64,000 nucleotides of DNA, taken from Edaphochlamys debaryana. Its lineage: Eukaryota > Chlorophyta > Chlorophyceae > Chlamydomonadales. Positions 44,101-55,860 of the stretch are shown one piece after another. Each line of letters opens with the position of its first letter. The first letter of the stretch is position 1. The stretch spans positions 124,001 to 188,000 of the forward strand of contig JAEHOE010000054.1 of the NCBI GenBank assembly GCA_016858145.1. The letters are read 5' to 3'. The translations under genes and the position numbers were made by a program. A model generated the notes under the pieces. That model searched no databases, was not told the DNA's origin, and saw nothing but the letters and a program-made list of their open reading frames with translations.

Positions 44101-46939
44101 ACCAGTTCCAGGTGAGCATGGGGGGGGGACGGGGCGGCTCTAGAGCCCCCTGTCATTGGATGACAGGCCGACCCCTCACTCGCCTTGGGGCGCCCTCAAA
44201 GCCTATCTAGCTAGCTACTTTTACACTGGCCCTGACGCAATGCGTCGTCAAGTCACCTTTCGGAGTTGAGGTATGTCGCAGCTTGAGCTTCCGCTCCTGT
44301 CCAGCGCTTCCCCGCCCGTCCCACTCCCCAAACACACGACCCCCAGGTAGCCAAGGCGCTGAGCAGGAACATGTCGTACGTAATCGGCTTGCCCCCTTAC
44401 ATGCCGCCCGACACGTTCAACATTGAGCTGGTGCGGCCCTTCTCCAAGTGAGCGCTCGAGCTGCCGTACACACACATGAGCAAGCTGCGTGCCGTGCATA
44501 CACCCTGTGTCAGTCCTGAGGCGGGTTACCGCCCGGGTTCGGGTAGGTTTGGCGAACCGGGCTGCCTCCCGGTTCGACCCGGTTCCGCCACGCGGAACCC
44601 GCCTCAGGACTGACGTAGGGACACACATGAGCAAGCCGCTTCCCTGCATCCCTGCAATCCTTCGTCGCACCGCCTCCGCTGGCCCTTCGCAACGAACTCC
44701 GAGCCCGTTAACTGGCCTTGAAGTGAGCCGCGGCGAATCTACTTCGGCACCTGTCGTACACATGCACCGTGGCACCGCGCCCCCCTGGCCCGCAGCTATG
44801 AGCCTGCCATGTGGCGAGATTTCTCACGGCCGGTGCCGGAGGGCACTCCCAGCAACCACACGGTGGAGGGTGTGGCGGTGCGCTGCTTTGAGCGCATGAT
44901 CGTGGGACGCCTCTTGGTGCGTGGGGGTGCGGGCGCGGGGGGCTGCAGTAAGGCTGGGTCAGTAGCGGCGGAGGGGTTTGGGGGCGTTCTTGGTTACGCC
45001 CGTCCGATGTCGACGCATCTACCGCGGGCCTTTCCCCGCTGCCACTCGGCTTATGCGGCCCAAGCGCCACCGACCAGCATGGTCTTCGATTCGAAGCCTA
45101 CCCCTACCAGTTTCAGGGTCATGTATGCCTCCATCCCACCCAACTTGCTTGCCGTACATGTGTGCCGTACAGAATGGAAACTACCCAGCGGCCGTCGAGG
45201 CCGCGGATGAAATTTACGAGTACTACGCCGCAAAGCCCGGGGGCCCGCCGCCCAAGGCAAGGTGCCGGTAACCAGCAGTGGCTCGAGTCCACCCGCTACC
45301 AGTGACGGGGCCGCTGTACTACAGCGTACGTCGTACACGAGGTGGACGTCTGCATGGGCCACCCGCCCGCCCCCACTCCGCTCCCACGCACCGCACAGCA
45401 GCAGGTGCTCTAGCCACGCCCCACCCGCCCATATGCCACGGCACCCCTACCTGGCCTTCCGCAGGGGCCTCGCTGGCACTCCAACGCCACGGCTCCGCCA
45501 AACACGGTCAGGGTCCTGGTCGAGCACCGCCCGTACGGCGGCACACGGCAGTTCCTGCACGCGGATGAGCTGATCAGGGTGCGTGGGTGATGCGCTGCTC
45601 GGGGTGCGTGGGTGATGAGCTGATCAGGGTGCGTGGGTGATGAAAAACGAGCGTTTCTTGCGGGCCGCTGCAAGCATGCGAAGGGGCGTCGAAGAGATTG
45701 CCAGAGACAGGCGATGAAGGAAACCGGGGCTGAGTTAACGGCACCCGCCCTCGGCTTCCTGCCTTGGCGCGTGCCCGCAATAATACCCGCAGGATTGCAA
45801 CTCCGCGCCGCCGTTCCCCGGGCCCGACGGCCGGCAGATCAAGGTGGAGTGCCAGCTTCACACGTTTGGTTCCTCCCTGGTGGGGGATCTGCGGGCAGTC
45901 GGGGACGCAGACGTGCTCGTGGCATTCCATGGAGCGGGAGGTGGGTCGTTCGTGTCCGCCTGGGCACGGGGGTTTATCTAGTTCGGGATCTGGATCTCAA
46001 TCGACCTCTAGGAAGGCAAGCGTTCATGCCGTGGCCCCACGCACAGAGATGAGCGGGGGGCGGGCGTGTGGAGTATAACTTCCAACCTACAAACGCTGGA
46101 CCCCTTAACCCCTGCCCATCCTATCCCCTACCCCTCAGCTTATCTAGCCCCACCCCCGACCACCTCCCCCATCCTACCTACCGCCTCCTAACTACTCGTA
46201 CCCCCGTGCCACTCCCGCACGCAGCCATGAACGCAGCCTTCATGCCCCGCCGCAGCAGCCTGCTGGAGGTCCGGCCGCGGGAGTTCGGAACCACGCACGC
46301 GGGCTGGCCCAACATTTGGCAGCCGATGGTGAGGGCACGTGCGGGGATTGGGGGTCCAGGACGCGGCGTGGCGGGGAATAAGCAATCGAGGTTAGCTGCG
46401 CGCGGATTCGCTGCCGTGTGGGGTGGGCTGCTGCTATCTCTATCTGGGCGGGTGGAGGCTCAATCCGCCTGCTGTCGGCTGTCAACTGCCTGCTCCCTGC
46501 TGCCTGCGGCCGGCGGTGCGTGCAGGTTGCGCACCAGACCAGGTTCGAGCACTTCTTCTTCTGGGGCCTGTGTGTGGAGGACCCAGACCTGTCGCCAGCG
46601 GGGGAGCCGGAGAAGGCAGGGTTAGAGGCCGGCTCCTTCGCCGCAAGGGACCGGCACGTGCACCTCAAGTGGCCCATGCTCAAGACTCCCCTGGAGCGGA
46701 TCCTGCAGGTGCGTCACCGGTTCCTGCCGCTGGTCGAGTTGGGATGGCCACCGCTAGCGCTGCCGCCGCATACGTCTTCCCGGCCTGAAGCCTCGCTCTA
46801 TCTGAGCTGGAGCGGCTTGCTTGCCTTCCCATGCATGTCCCTGCATGCTCAGGTCAAGGGCAGTGTTGAGCTGTACGAGGAGGCCCTTGTGAAGCACGAG
46901 CTCATGTGGCTGGTGGAGCCGGGGGGGCGCATGCGGTGA
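41169..46939 (+). CDS. Gene G: GT61-like (DUF563) glycosyltransferase
   Basis: Sixteen exons close at 530 aa: 41169-41405, 41582-41662, 41899-41957, 42037-42052 (tentative), 42482-42619, 43068-43096, 43724-43771, 44069-44111, 44347-44447, 44796-44916, 45173-45256 (GC donor), 45465-45578, 45793-45940, 46225-46328, 46526-46708 and 46853-46939. The ATG at 41,169 gives a short cytosolic tail and a type II anchor (LCSTLLACIFAFVAACTL), the usual Golgi topology. Family marks: FNDVCVEDEAIILYD near the N-terminus; MFSHWPHNYA, the family's histidine/asparagine region; and DADVLVAFHGAG continued across an intron by AAMNAAFMPRRSSLLEVRP, matching the GT61 HGAG..N..F.P..S..(I/L)E signature. GT61 enzymes add xylose, arabinose or O-GlcNAc to glycans or EGF domains; the specificity cannot be read here. 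The stop at 46,937-46,939 overlaps a good donor (gtgagc), so a further exon is possible. Confidence 0.82.
44471..44639. mobile_element. MITE-like palindromic insertion in an intron of gene G
   Basis: A 106-bp element at 44,509-44,614 is bounded by perfect 19-bp inverted repeats (gtcagtcctgaggcgggtt and its reverse complement). Its interior is rich in gaaccggg/cccggttc, so the whole can fold into a long hairpin. Outside lie 18-bp direct repeats, cacacatgagcaagctgc at 44,471-44,488 and the same with one change at 44,622-44,639. The intron lies between exons 44347-44447 and 44796-44916. No transposase. It resembles a non-autonomous hairpin element; the outer repeats are long for a target-site duplication, so local duplication during repair is an alternative. 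Confidence 0.6.
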
Positions 46940-49900
46940 GCAATGCCTCGGGGATGGAGGAAAGGGGCGGGGGCAGGGAGTCGGAGCTCGTAAGGGGCCG
47001 GGGGGCAGAGTGCACCCGCTTACACCCGCTTGCGCCATACTTCGACATCCCAGCAATTCAAGCTCTCTGATCTGGTGTCTCGCTCCTTGTCCGGGCCCGC
47101 CGGGCGTGCCTCCCACACGTCCCACCGCAGGTCCGCGCCAGAGCTGTCGAAGGCCATTGGTCTCAAGCCCTGGGATAGATCCAACCCTCGCCGCCGCATG
47201 TTGGAGGAGCGCATCACACGGCCTGGGTCCTTGCCGGGTCCTTCGACTTCGATTGGGAGAAGGCTGCGTTCGGCGATGGGGCCATGGCTGCCCGAGTCAT
47301 GGAGATCGGAGCGGGATGACGCGCGGTGGGGGAGAGGCTAGGAAATCAGAAGACCGCAGGCATCGAGGGGTTCACAGACAGCGTCTTGGCCTGGCTGATG
47401 AGAGTCTGGCAAAATGGGGCTTATGGTTTAGCAAATGGGGATGGATGGGGCAGGGGGCGTGGCTGGGGGGGGGTTGGAAGCGTGCCCAAGTTTCCCCGGG
47501 ATTACGCCACGGCGGTCGCGTCTCAGCGGACAGCTCGTCAACTTTGTAGTTTCAACTGTTAGGCGCAGTCAGACATGGAGCAGCTCGTCCAGTGGGATCC
47601 TGTGGTGCCGGCGGCAGAACTGTTTGTTGTTTGCACGGGCTTGAGCGGCTGGGAGCGAGCAGGGACGACGACCCTCGGCTCGGGGCCTTGGGTTGGGTTG
47701 CCGACCGGACTGATCCAACTGCGCTCTTCCGCGCGAAGGACACTGCGACGCCGCTCTCTCTATACACCAGCGAGTAGGCTTTCTTTCGGCTGCGCATCGC
47801 GACCGATGATGCATCGGCACGCCAGTGGGCTTTCCGCACTCCGTGCTTTTCGCCGTGCTTTTGAAAAGGTGCCATGAGAAGTCGCATATTAGGAGCGCGT
47901 GTTCCAAAGTCGGCGCCGACATGCGTGCCGCACTGCAACCCCTTCGGCCATCCCCGCGGCCCCCTTCCGCGGACACCTCGGTACCTGTACCTTCCGCCCC
48001 TCGTAACAGCCCCTCTAGCAACACATGCAACACATCCCAAACAAGGCGCAAGCGTTGCGGCTGCCTGCCTGTGACATGATGCAGAGAGGGTATTTCCTGG
48101 CATCATCACAACCCCGGACGGCCGGAGCCCCCACCCCCGGAACCCGGACGCACGTGCCCCTCGCGCGCGCGCCCCCAGGTGCGAGTTCGCGGTGCGCCCC
48201 GACTTGAGCGGAAGCGGTTCGGTTAGGTTACAACGACTTGACCGCACCGCTCATACCGTACGTACTGACAGAGCAGGGGATCATAGCCCCCCGCCTGAGG
48301 CTCACCCTGACAACCCGCTCACGCATGTATGACCGGAGCTCACGTGCTTCAAGGCTTGCTCCATGCAAACTCCCTCCTGCATGCTAACTCCTGCCAGGTC
48401 CGCTCAGGGAACCTCTCCACGCACAAACCTTTCCACCCTATGCCAACCGTGGCCAAAGTAGTTCGCTTGCCTAGCCGGCTGGGCAAGCGCACTCCGAGTC
48501 GGACCGCCGGTTTGGCCCTGCGCACCAAAACTGGAGTTAATGCCACCCGCAAGCTTCACATTGCACTGACCCGCAAGCTTCCCTGCTCACGCTACTACTT
48601 AGGGCTAAACACCAGCTCACAGAATACGGTACCGGTACGGTATCCCGACGCCTCAGGCAGACTTCAGTGCCGCTTGGCGCCTTGTCCTGCAGTCAAGCCA
48701 AGACAGGAAACAATCGGCAGCAGTCCAACCTTGCTGCTACAGCTCACACCTCTCCTTCTGTACGTGAGTCGCGACCCGAAAGCGTGTCACACGCATCCTT
48801 GCGCCAAGCGGCACGGCCGCAGGACAACAGCAGTTTAAGCTCAGTTTATACACGCCAGCCTGGACTCAACAGCTCAAAAGCTCAGCCCGGACGCTCCGTG
48901 GCCTTCACATGGCCTCCGGCGTAAGTCAAGACGAAAGATATGAGGAGTATAATTCCGGAGTATCCTCCAAGAGTTTCCTTGGTTCCGAAACGGCAGCCTG
49001 GTTTGTAACGTTCACGCCAACATGTCAACCAAACACTCACACCCCCGCTTATGAGATTGCAAACGTTGAAACCCACAAGACTCTGCGAAGGTAGCACACT
49101 GAACAAAGTTGCTGAAACACAGTTGCATGTACGCGAGGCCCCGAATCCTGGCGCGTGCTGGCGTGGTTAGGGACGCCTGTACATTGCCCTCCTCAAAACA
49201 CACACACAGCGGCATGGGCCAAAGAGGCGTGGCCGCGGCCCAGAGCCAAACTAACCCGTGCGCCCTCCTCTGTGGCTCGCCGGCCTTAGGAAGCCTCGCT
49301 CCCTCCCCCCCTCGTCCCTTTCGACAGCTGCCCCTGAGCTTCGCCCCACGGACGGCCAGACCACCGCCATACGACCACCGAAGCCCGCGACCGGCCACCC
49401 GGCTCATCCTTCATGCAGGCGTGTCCCGGGATGGCGCCCCCAAGTGATCAAAACGGCCCATGCGCGGTACGGCAGCGCACTGCGCCATGCAGGGCGGGCT
49501 GACTCCCATACGTCTTTAGCGATCTCGCAACGCCCGTTCCTGGCTCCCACACGACCTCAAAAACCCCTCGCCCCCTGGCCCCTGCACCTGCCCGGAACGG
49601 CACGACAGCGCCCAGCCGTACCCGTTGCCCAAATACAGCAATGGTGACAACCCGCCTCAGCACAGGGCTGCAGGACAGCCAACAGAAAGTTCCCAGCTCG
49701 CAATCCCTCCTCGTCGGCCTCTTTTGTTCAAGTTTACCGGTGCGCAGGCCCCTCTCGTGTGCAACTTGTGCCCTGATGCACTACACGCCAACTGATCAAC
49801 TGCCAAAAGCGTACAGCAAACCCGCCAATCCCGTGTCCTCTCATGACGTTGGGATCCGTGCGATACAGGCCTAGCCATACCCAAAACGACTACCGCGTTC

Positions 49901-50020
49901 CCTTCCTCACCCAGCAATGCTCAAACTAGACGACGATACAAAACCATCGTGCTGCGCTGCTGCGCTCACGTCTTCTCACCATGCAATCGCTCATGTGCTT
50001 CCTGCCTCAAGCCCTCAATC
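46940..50020. other. Region between genes G and F
   Basis: About 3.1 kb with no firmly supported gene. A possible extra exon of G starts at 47,131 (acceptor ccaccgcag) and is open to a TAG at 47,339-47,341 (SAPELSKAIGLKPWDRSNPR); another phase nearby reads SFDFDWEKAAFGDGAMAARV. A 231-codon minus frame at 47,552-48,247 has no splice or family support. A 26-bp near-palindrome lies at 48,464-48,489. The last few hundred bases before 50,021 are the 3' UTR of F; no TGTAA was found close by. Confidence 0.45.
48464..48489. repeat. Short near-perfect palindrome
   Basis: cgcttgcc, t, agccggct, g, ggcaagcg: 26 bp, self-complementary except one T-G pair. Confidence 0.8.
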
Positions 50021-53000
50021 TCATGCACCCTTGAGCTTTCCACTCCGTAAAGGCATGGGGCCCGCCGCTCCGTGGGCTCCGCTCCCAAACTCCGTCTTTC
50101 GCCTCCTGAAGCAGAGCCTGAGGTATGCGTGGCAGGCCAGTGTCGTCGCCATGGCCACCACCACCACCCGCGCGGTCAGCAGCGTCGCCAGCGCCACGTC
50201 ATCCGTTGCGCCCGATTCCAGCATCATGCCGATACCCAGCGGCCACTTGAGCAGCGTCAGGACCAGAGCGGTGCGGAAGGGCAGCTGCGGAAGGGGGCAA
50301 GAGGGAGGGGGAGCGTGAGGCCGGGGCGGGCTCAGGCGGAGGTGCGCGCCGAGCGGGAGGTTCCCACAGCCCTCCTCTGCCCCGCACCTTGCACGGGCAA
50401 GCCAGCAACACCCTACCACAGCACCCTTCGGCAACACAGCCCCTTCCCCTTCCCCCCCTCCCCTTCCTCCCTTCCCTCCCTCCCCCCCATTCCTGCTTAC
50501 CAGGCACGACCCCGGCAGCAGCAGCCCCTCCATCACCAGCATGGCCAGCCCCATCTGGTACGGCACGATCCCGGGCGGCGCGGGGAATCCCAGCCAGCCG
50601 ATCATGAGCTTTGCGGCCATGTGGAAGAGGTAGCGGGGCACCTTGGCGGCGTTCAACAGCGCCACCCAGCTGCGGCGGCTGAGGAAGGGCCAGGCGGCGG
50701 TGGTGAGGGTGCCCATGGCGCAGCCGGAGAGCGTGGTCAGGTTGCCGGGGGACAGGAGGTCGTGGCGCGCGCGGAAGAGCAGGGCGAGGAGGGAGAGCAC
50801 CTCCATGGCTTGCCTAGGGGGAGGAGGGAGGGAGGGGGGGTAGGGGAGAGGGGAGGGAGGTTCAGGCGGATAAGGTTGGGACCCGACACGGGAGGCCATA
50901 GCCTGCAGACCGTACACCTGCCGAGCTCAAGCCTTCCTCTCCACTCCTTATGCTCTGCCTTCCTCTACCCAATCCCCTTCAAGTTCCACTCACATTACCA
51001 TGCCCTGCATGAAGATGAGGGGCTCGGCGTATGCCTGGAACGCAGCCTCCTCCTCCGGGGGGGCGCACGCCCAGCCGCCCGCCAGCGCCACAGCAGACCA
51101 GTACAGCCGCAGCACAGCCGGGTCACCGAGACCCAGCAACCGCATCAGTACGCCCGCTGCGCTCGCCGCCGCCGCCGCCGTGTTGCGCCCGGGGCGGCCA
51201 CACACAGCCGCGCCTTCCACCTCGCAGGGATCTGCGTACCCAAACACCGGGGCCGTGCCGGGGGCTGGCTTGCCGTCTCTGCAAAGCGGGCCACTCCTGA
51301 CGAGGACACCCTCCTGCACCCCGTTGCCGCCCTCATGCTCGGCACCTGGCGCCGGCCGCGGGCAGTCGAATCCCGGGGCCCCGAGGGGCCCTGGGCCCAA
51401 GCGAGCCCTTTCAAGGTCCGCCTCCAACCGCCCGGCCATGGCCCTCCAACGGCAGCGGCATGCATAGTCCAGCAGGTGTGCCGCCAGCTGCTCCACACGC
51501 GGCGGCAGAGACGGCCGCATGTCCGAACGTTGTACGGCAGGGCTATGCTGTACGGCAGCCAGGGAGGAGTAGTACATCCACGTGCCCAGGTCCAGGATGA
51601 GGCCGTCAAGCTCCCCGCGACGCCGCAGGCCAGACTCCGCCTGCGAAAGAGCGCACATGGCAGACAGAGTACTGGTAATGAAGCGTGACGCTCCTTTCCA
51701 ACACATAACGGAACAGTTGACTGCCGCTTCCCTGTCCCTGTCTGGCCAGCCAGTCCCAAATTCTTTGTCAGGCCTTCAGCCTCCCTCGAGTTCCTCACCC
51801 ACCTGCACCACCTCTGCGGCAATGCGTGCGTCTGCCACAAGCGCCACGGGCACAGCGGCCGCCAGCGAGCTGCCCCACCGCACCTCCACCTGGGCGAGAA
51901 GGGGAGTGGGAGGGAGGGAAAGATGGGCGGTCGTGAGGGGAGGCGAGGATGCGTAGAGGAGAGGCGGCTGGGTAGTGGGGAGATGCTTGACGTGAGCGCA
52001 CATCCATCTTCCCCATGGCCGGTACAGCATGGTGGCTACCATACCGGTACCCGGTGTGGCTACTAAGAGGTCCCTTAGCCGGCAAGGCACTCAGATTGGC
52101 CCACAGCGGGGATGCACCGCAAAGCATGCATGCAAAGAACGCGCACACCCTCCGTCGCCACACGCACCAGGAGCAGCCCGGGCTGCAGTGGCGGCAGCTC
52201 CAGCTCAATGGCGTACACCTCCTCCAGCACGTCTCCAGCGCCGGGGGACACGACATCCAGGTCGCTCTGGCTCGAATCCAGGATCCCACCGCTGACGCTG
52301 GATCGTGGCCCTCCAGAACCGGACAGGGATCCGGGTCCAGACTCATAGCCGGACCCCGAGTCGGAGGAGGCAGAGGGTGTCATCCTCACACCCACACGCC
52401 GCGTTGCGCGTGCGGGCAGGTACAGACCGCCGCCGCGGACGAGGATGGTGGGCGCTGGGGAGTGGTGTTGGTCGCTGTCACGATCACGGCCACGGTCGCT
52501 GCCCCCGTCGCTGTTGCATGCATGGCGCGTCGCGACCAGCGTCAGGGTCACGGGCGCGGGCCGCGCGTGCGCGGGTGGGGGCCGCAGCACGCGTGGTCGC
52601 AGCGAGCGCACACAGGGGATGCGGCCCAGGGCCTGGCTGGGCGGTGGTGCTGTCTGCGGCAGCGATGCCTCCTGGCGCTGCACCGACCGCACCACGGCGG
52701 CCGCGGCCGCAGCATTCGCGGCTGCTATGGCCGCAACTGCCTCGAACGGGCTCATGGGCACAGGCGAGCCAGCGCGCTGTGGGGCCTGCTCTGGGGTGAT
52801 GTCATTCGCGTGGATGAGCGGACGGGGCACTGGGTCCGTGACGTGGTCGGCACCCCGCGGACTGGCGCCATGTTCAGGGCTGAGCTCGAGGGTGAGGTCG
52901 TGGTCTGCACTAGAGTCGTGGGGGCCCTCAAGGCCCAGCGCGCGGATGACCTCGCCCACGTCCCAACCAGCCGAGGCGTCTGCGTTGGTGCCCATGCTGT

Positions 53001-55860
53001 GCAGGACTCCCCCCTCCATGACTTCCTCGTCCAGCAGCAGCTCAATGCAGCCTGCGCGGCGTTGGAATGGTTGAAGTAAGCGGGGGCCACGGTCGGTGAG
53101 GCCAGGTGAGGCGCATGGCCACGGTTGAGGGCATGGAAAGGCTGGTGGAGCACCCCAACCCTCAGCAAGTACAGGCACAAACGGACATCAAGCCCCTGCT
53201 CAAGAGCCCAGGCTAGACAAAGCTACGCACCATCCCAGCCCAATCCCGCGGATCAAGCACACACCTTGCCGCACATAGATGCCCGCCAGGTGCCGTCCCT
53301 GCTCTGCCGCCATGGCCTGCAGCCGCTGCACGTAGCCCGCGCCCAGCTGCCCTGGCTCCACGCCGCTGAGCTTGAGCCTGGTGGGGACAAGGCGGAGGCG
53401 GGTGCCAGGAGGCAGAGGGACAGACGTCAGCCTGTGCCGTGTGTGCTCAGCTGTGCCGTGCCGGGCACCTCAGGTCTTCAGGCGGGCCCACCACCTTGCC
53501 ATCAGCCCCACGTCCACCACTGAGGCCACTCCTCCACCCCGCAGCGAAACCCCTGGTGCACACCTGGTGGTTCGCAGGTTGACGTAGCCCGTGTAGTTGG
53601 GCAGCTGCAGCGGGGCAGCAGCAGCATCCCCGCCCTCGTGCCCAGCAGCATTTTGGTGAACGCCGGACGCAGTGTCCTCCTCCTGGCCCGGTCGGACCAC
53701 TGCCACTGCCTGGGCCACGCCAGACTGCTGGGGAGAGGACGACGCCGGTGGCTGAGGGGGCGGCACCTCGACGTCCTCAAGGCTCTGCACCTCGCGCTCC
53801 GCGGCGGCCGCAATGGCAGCGGCCTGCTTGGCCGCCATGGCAATGACATCATCCGCCACCGAGTGAAGTCGCTTGCAGAACAGGCCGCTACCGTCGCTGC
53901 CGCAGCCGCTGACGCCGCTGGCCCCGCTGCGGATGCGCTCGCGCGACCCGCGGCTGCCAAAAGTCCGGTCGGTGCTGCCGCTGTGGCCCCGGCTGTTGGC
54001 CGCGGCGGCGGCCGCCGCCGCCCTGCCGTACAGGTCCAGCGTCTCGGGGCTGAGGCGGGCGCCACAGCCGCCAGGCTTGGCAGCGCTGGTGGAAGCCGCA
54101 GCCGCGGCGAGCATGGCGGTCGCACCCGCACTGGTGTCGCTCCACCAGGGCCCGCCCAGTGCCTCGCCCAGGTCGTCTGTGCCGGAGCTGTCTGAGCCCG
54201 TCTGCTCCTCCGTCACCATGGTGGCAGCGTCCGAGACCTCCGTGGTGGTAGTGGCAGTGGCCATGACGGACGTGGAGGGGCTGGCCGCGGCCGTGGCGGT
54301 AGTCGTGCTCATGCCGGTGGCTGTGCTCATGCCGGTGGCAGTGGTGGTGGTCGTTGTAGCAAGAATGGGGCTGGATGACGAGCGATGCGCGGCAACGCGA
54401 GGGTAGGCAGCGCCGCTCGCCCGGCTGGTGCTGTTCACTATGGCCGCCGTAGCGGACGCAGTGGCGGCGGAGGCGGTGGCAGCGGCCGCAGCAGCGGCCG
54501 CGGTGGAGATGGGGCTGCCAGCGGCACCGCCAGCGCTGCCCTCCCTCGACCGTGCGCCCTGAGGCCCGGGCGCCGCAGCCCCGCTGCCACGCCGCTCCCG
54601 CTCCACCCCGGCTGCGGCCGCTGCTCGACTCGTCCCAGCGCTTGCCGCATCACCGACCGCGCCCACGCCTGCGACCCCGCCGTCCCTGCTTGTGGGCTGC
54701 CTGGCAAGCGCCAGGGCCGCGGCCGTGGCGTGCACGAGTGCCACCCCCACCAGCCGCGCCGCCAGCTGCGGCCACAGCCGTGCGCCGAGCAACGCGTGCT
54801 CGGATCCGTGCCAGGCGCATAACAGGGCGGCAGCCGCTAGGGAGAGGACGTTGAACGCGGCCTCGAGAGGGTGCAGCAGGACCTGTCAGGGGCAGGAGGA
54901 GGGCGTGAGTGAGAGCGGTAGGGCGCGGGCTGGGCAAGCACTCGGTCCATTCGCAGCTGGCTGTTCCCCGCAAGGCCGCCAGGGCCGCAAGCACCGGGCC
55001 TTGACGCTCAAGGGCGGGCAGGCTCCCAGTGCAAGCTCACCGGCAGGGTGAGGGCGCTGAACGCATCGGACACGGGGCCCAGTCGGAAGAGCAGAGTGGC
55101 GCCAGCGCGGGAGAGGCGCGCTCCCGGGCCCGCGGTCAGCGCAAGTGCCAGAGGCGCAGCGCGCGCAGCGTAGGCGAGCGTGGGGGAGAGCAATCTTGCG
55201 AAGGTGGCCTGGCTGCCAAGCAGCAGCAGGCCCACGCGGCACAACCACAGGGTCACGATCAAGAGGTACGCCGCGTCAACTTCTGCAGGGCGGGAGCGGG
55301 TGGCAACAGTGCAGCAGCGGGGTGAAAAGCTTATCGGGGCGGGTCGGGCGGCGGCACGGGAAGGTACGTCCGGGCCGTGCTGGGCGTCAACGGCCTGCCG
55401 ACAGAACCGTCAATGCCATGGAGCTCCTTCACATATGGTGTTTGAGATTGTGCACCCGGTGCGGGTCAGCGCGAGGGTGGGGCGCCGCGGAAATTGGCAA
55501 TGGCCGTTCGAGGCGAAGCGTTTAGCCGACTCCTTAACTCATTGGATTGGGTGGGCTGAAAGAGGAGATTGTAAATATCCTATTGCGGGGTCCTTTCCCG
55601 CTGAAGCCCGGGCCGGCCGAAAGAAACGACTTGCGCCGCTCACCTCGCCAGCCGCGTCCCTGCCACAGCGCATGAGTTCCATCTGTTCCAAGCCTCGAAA
55701 GCCATGTCTCCGCTGCGGCGCTGAGGGGCTCTGCACGGCTCGGGTTGGGTCCCCAACGCAAATGCGCCCAGGCGGTGGCCGTCGACAGGAGCAGCCCGCA
55801 GCCAACAACCAACAAAGACTCTCCCTGGAGGGAAACGCTACTGCGCGGCCCAGGCGTCAT
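50021..55860 (-). CDS. Gene F: multi-pass membrane protein, inverted paralog of gene E
   Basis: Nine exons sum to 4,086 nt (1,361 aa): 55644-55860, 55041-55282, 53564-54882, 53265-53377, 52168-53051, 51803-51889, 50994-51640, 50501-50813 and 50021-50284. The ATG at 55,860 precedes a membrane segment (ESLLVVGCGLLLSTATAWAH); the frame is open further upstream without an ATG. It follows gene E throughout: AARAAPLALALTAG with SDAFSALTLP, VLSLAAAALLCAWHG, RTTRLKLSGVEPGQL, GCIELLLDEE, ELPPLQPGLLLV, LDGLILDLGTWMYY, then an almost identical C-terminal membrane block. The introns after E exons 2 and 6 are absent. The loop after the first membrane block is much longer and full of Ala/Thr/Ser/Gly repeats (TATTTTATGMSTATGM). 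The last ~28 residues differ from E because similarity stops at 50,101. Function unknown. Whether F is as active as E cannot be told, but all frames are intact. Confidence 0.8.
50101..51092 (-). repeat. Near-identical inverted segment, copy in gene F
   Basis: Reverse complement of 36,261-37,249 with scattered differences; spans the end of exon 7, all of exon 8, most of exon 9 and both introns of gene F. See the gene E copy. Confidence 0.93.

Noticed and set aside
47552..48247. 231-codon minus frame between G and F
   Set aside because: No paralog, domain, splice logic or signal peptide; basic/Ser-rich composition fits random GC-rich DNA.
50072..51688. 538-codon plus frame
   Set aside because: Antisense shadow of the C-terminal exons of gene F; the equivalent shadow also exists opposite gene E.
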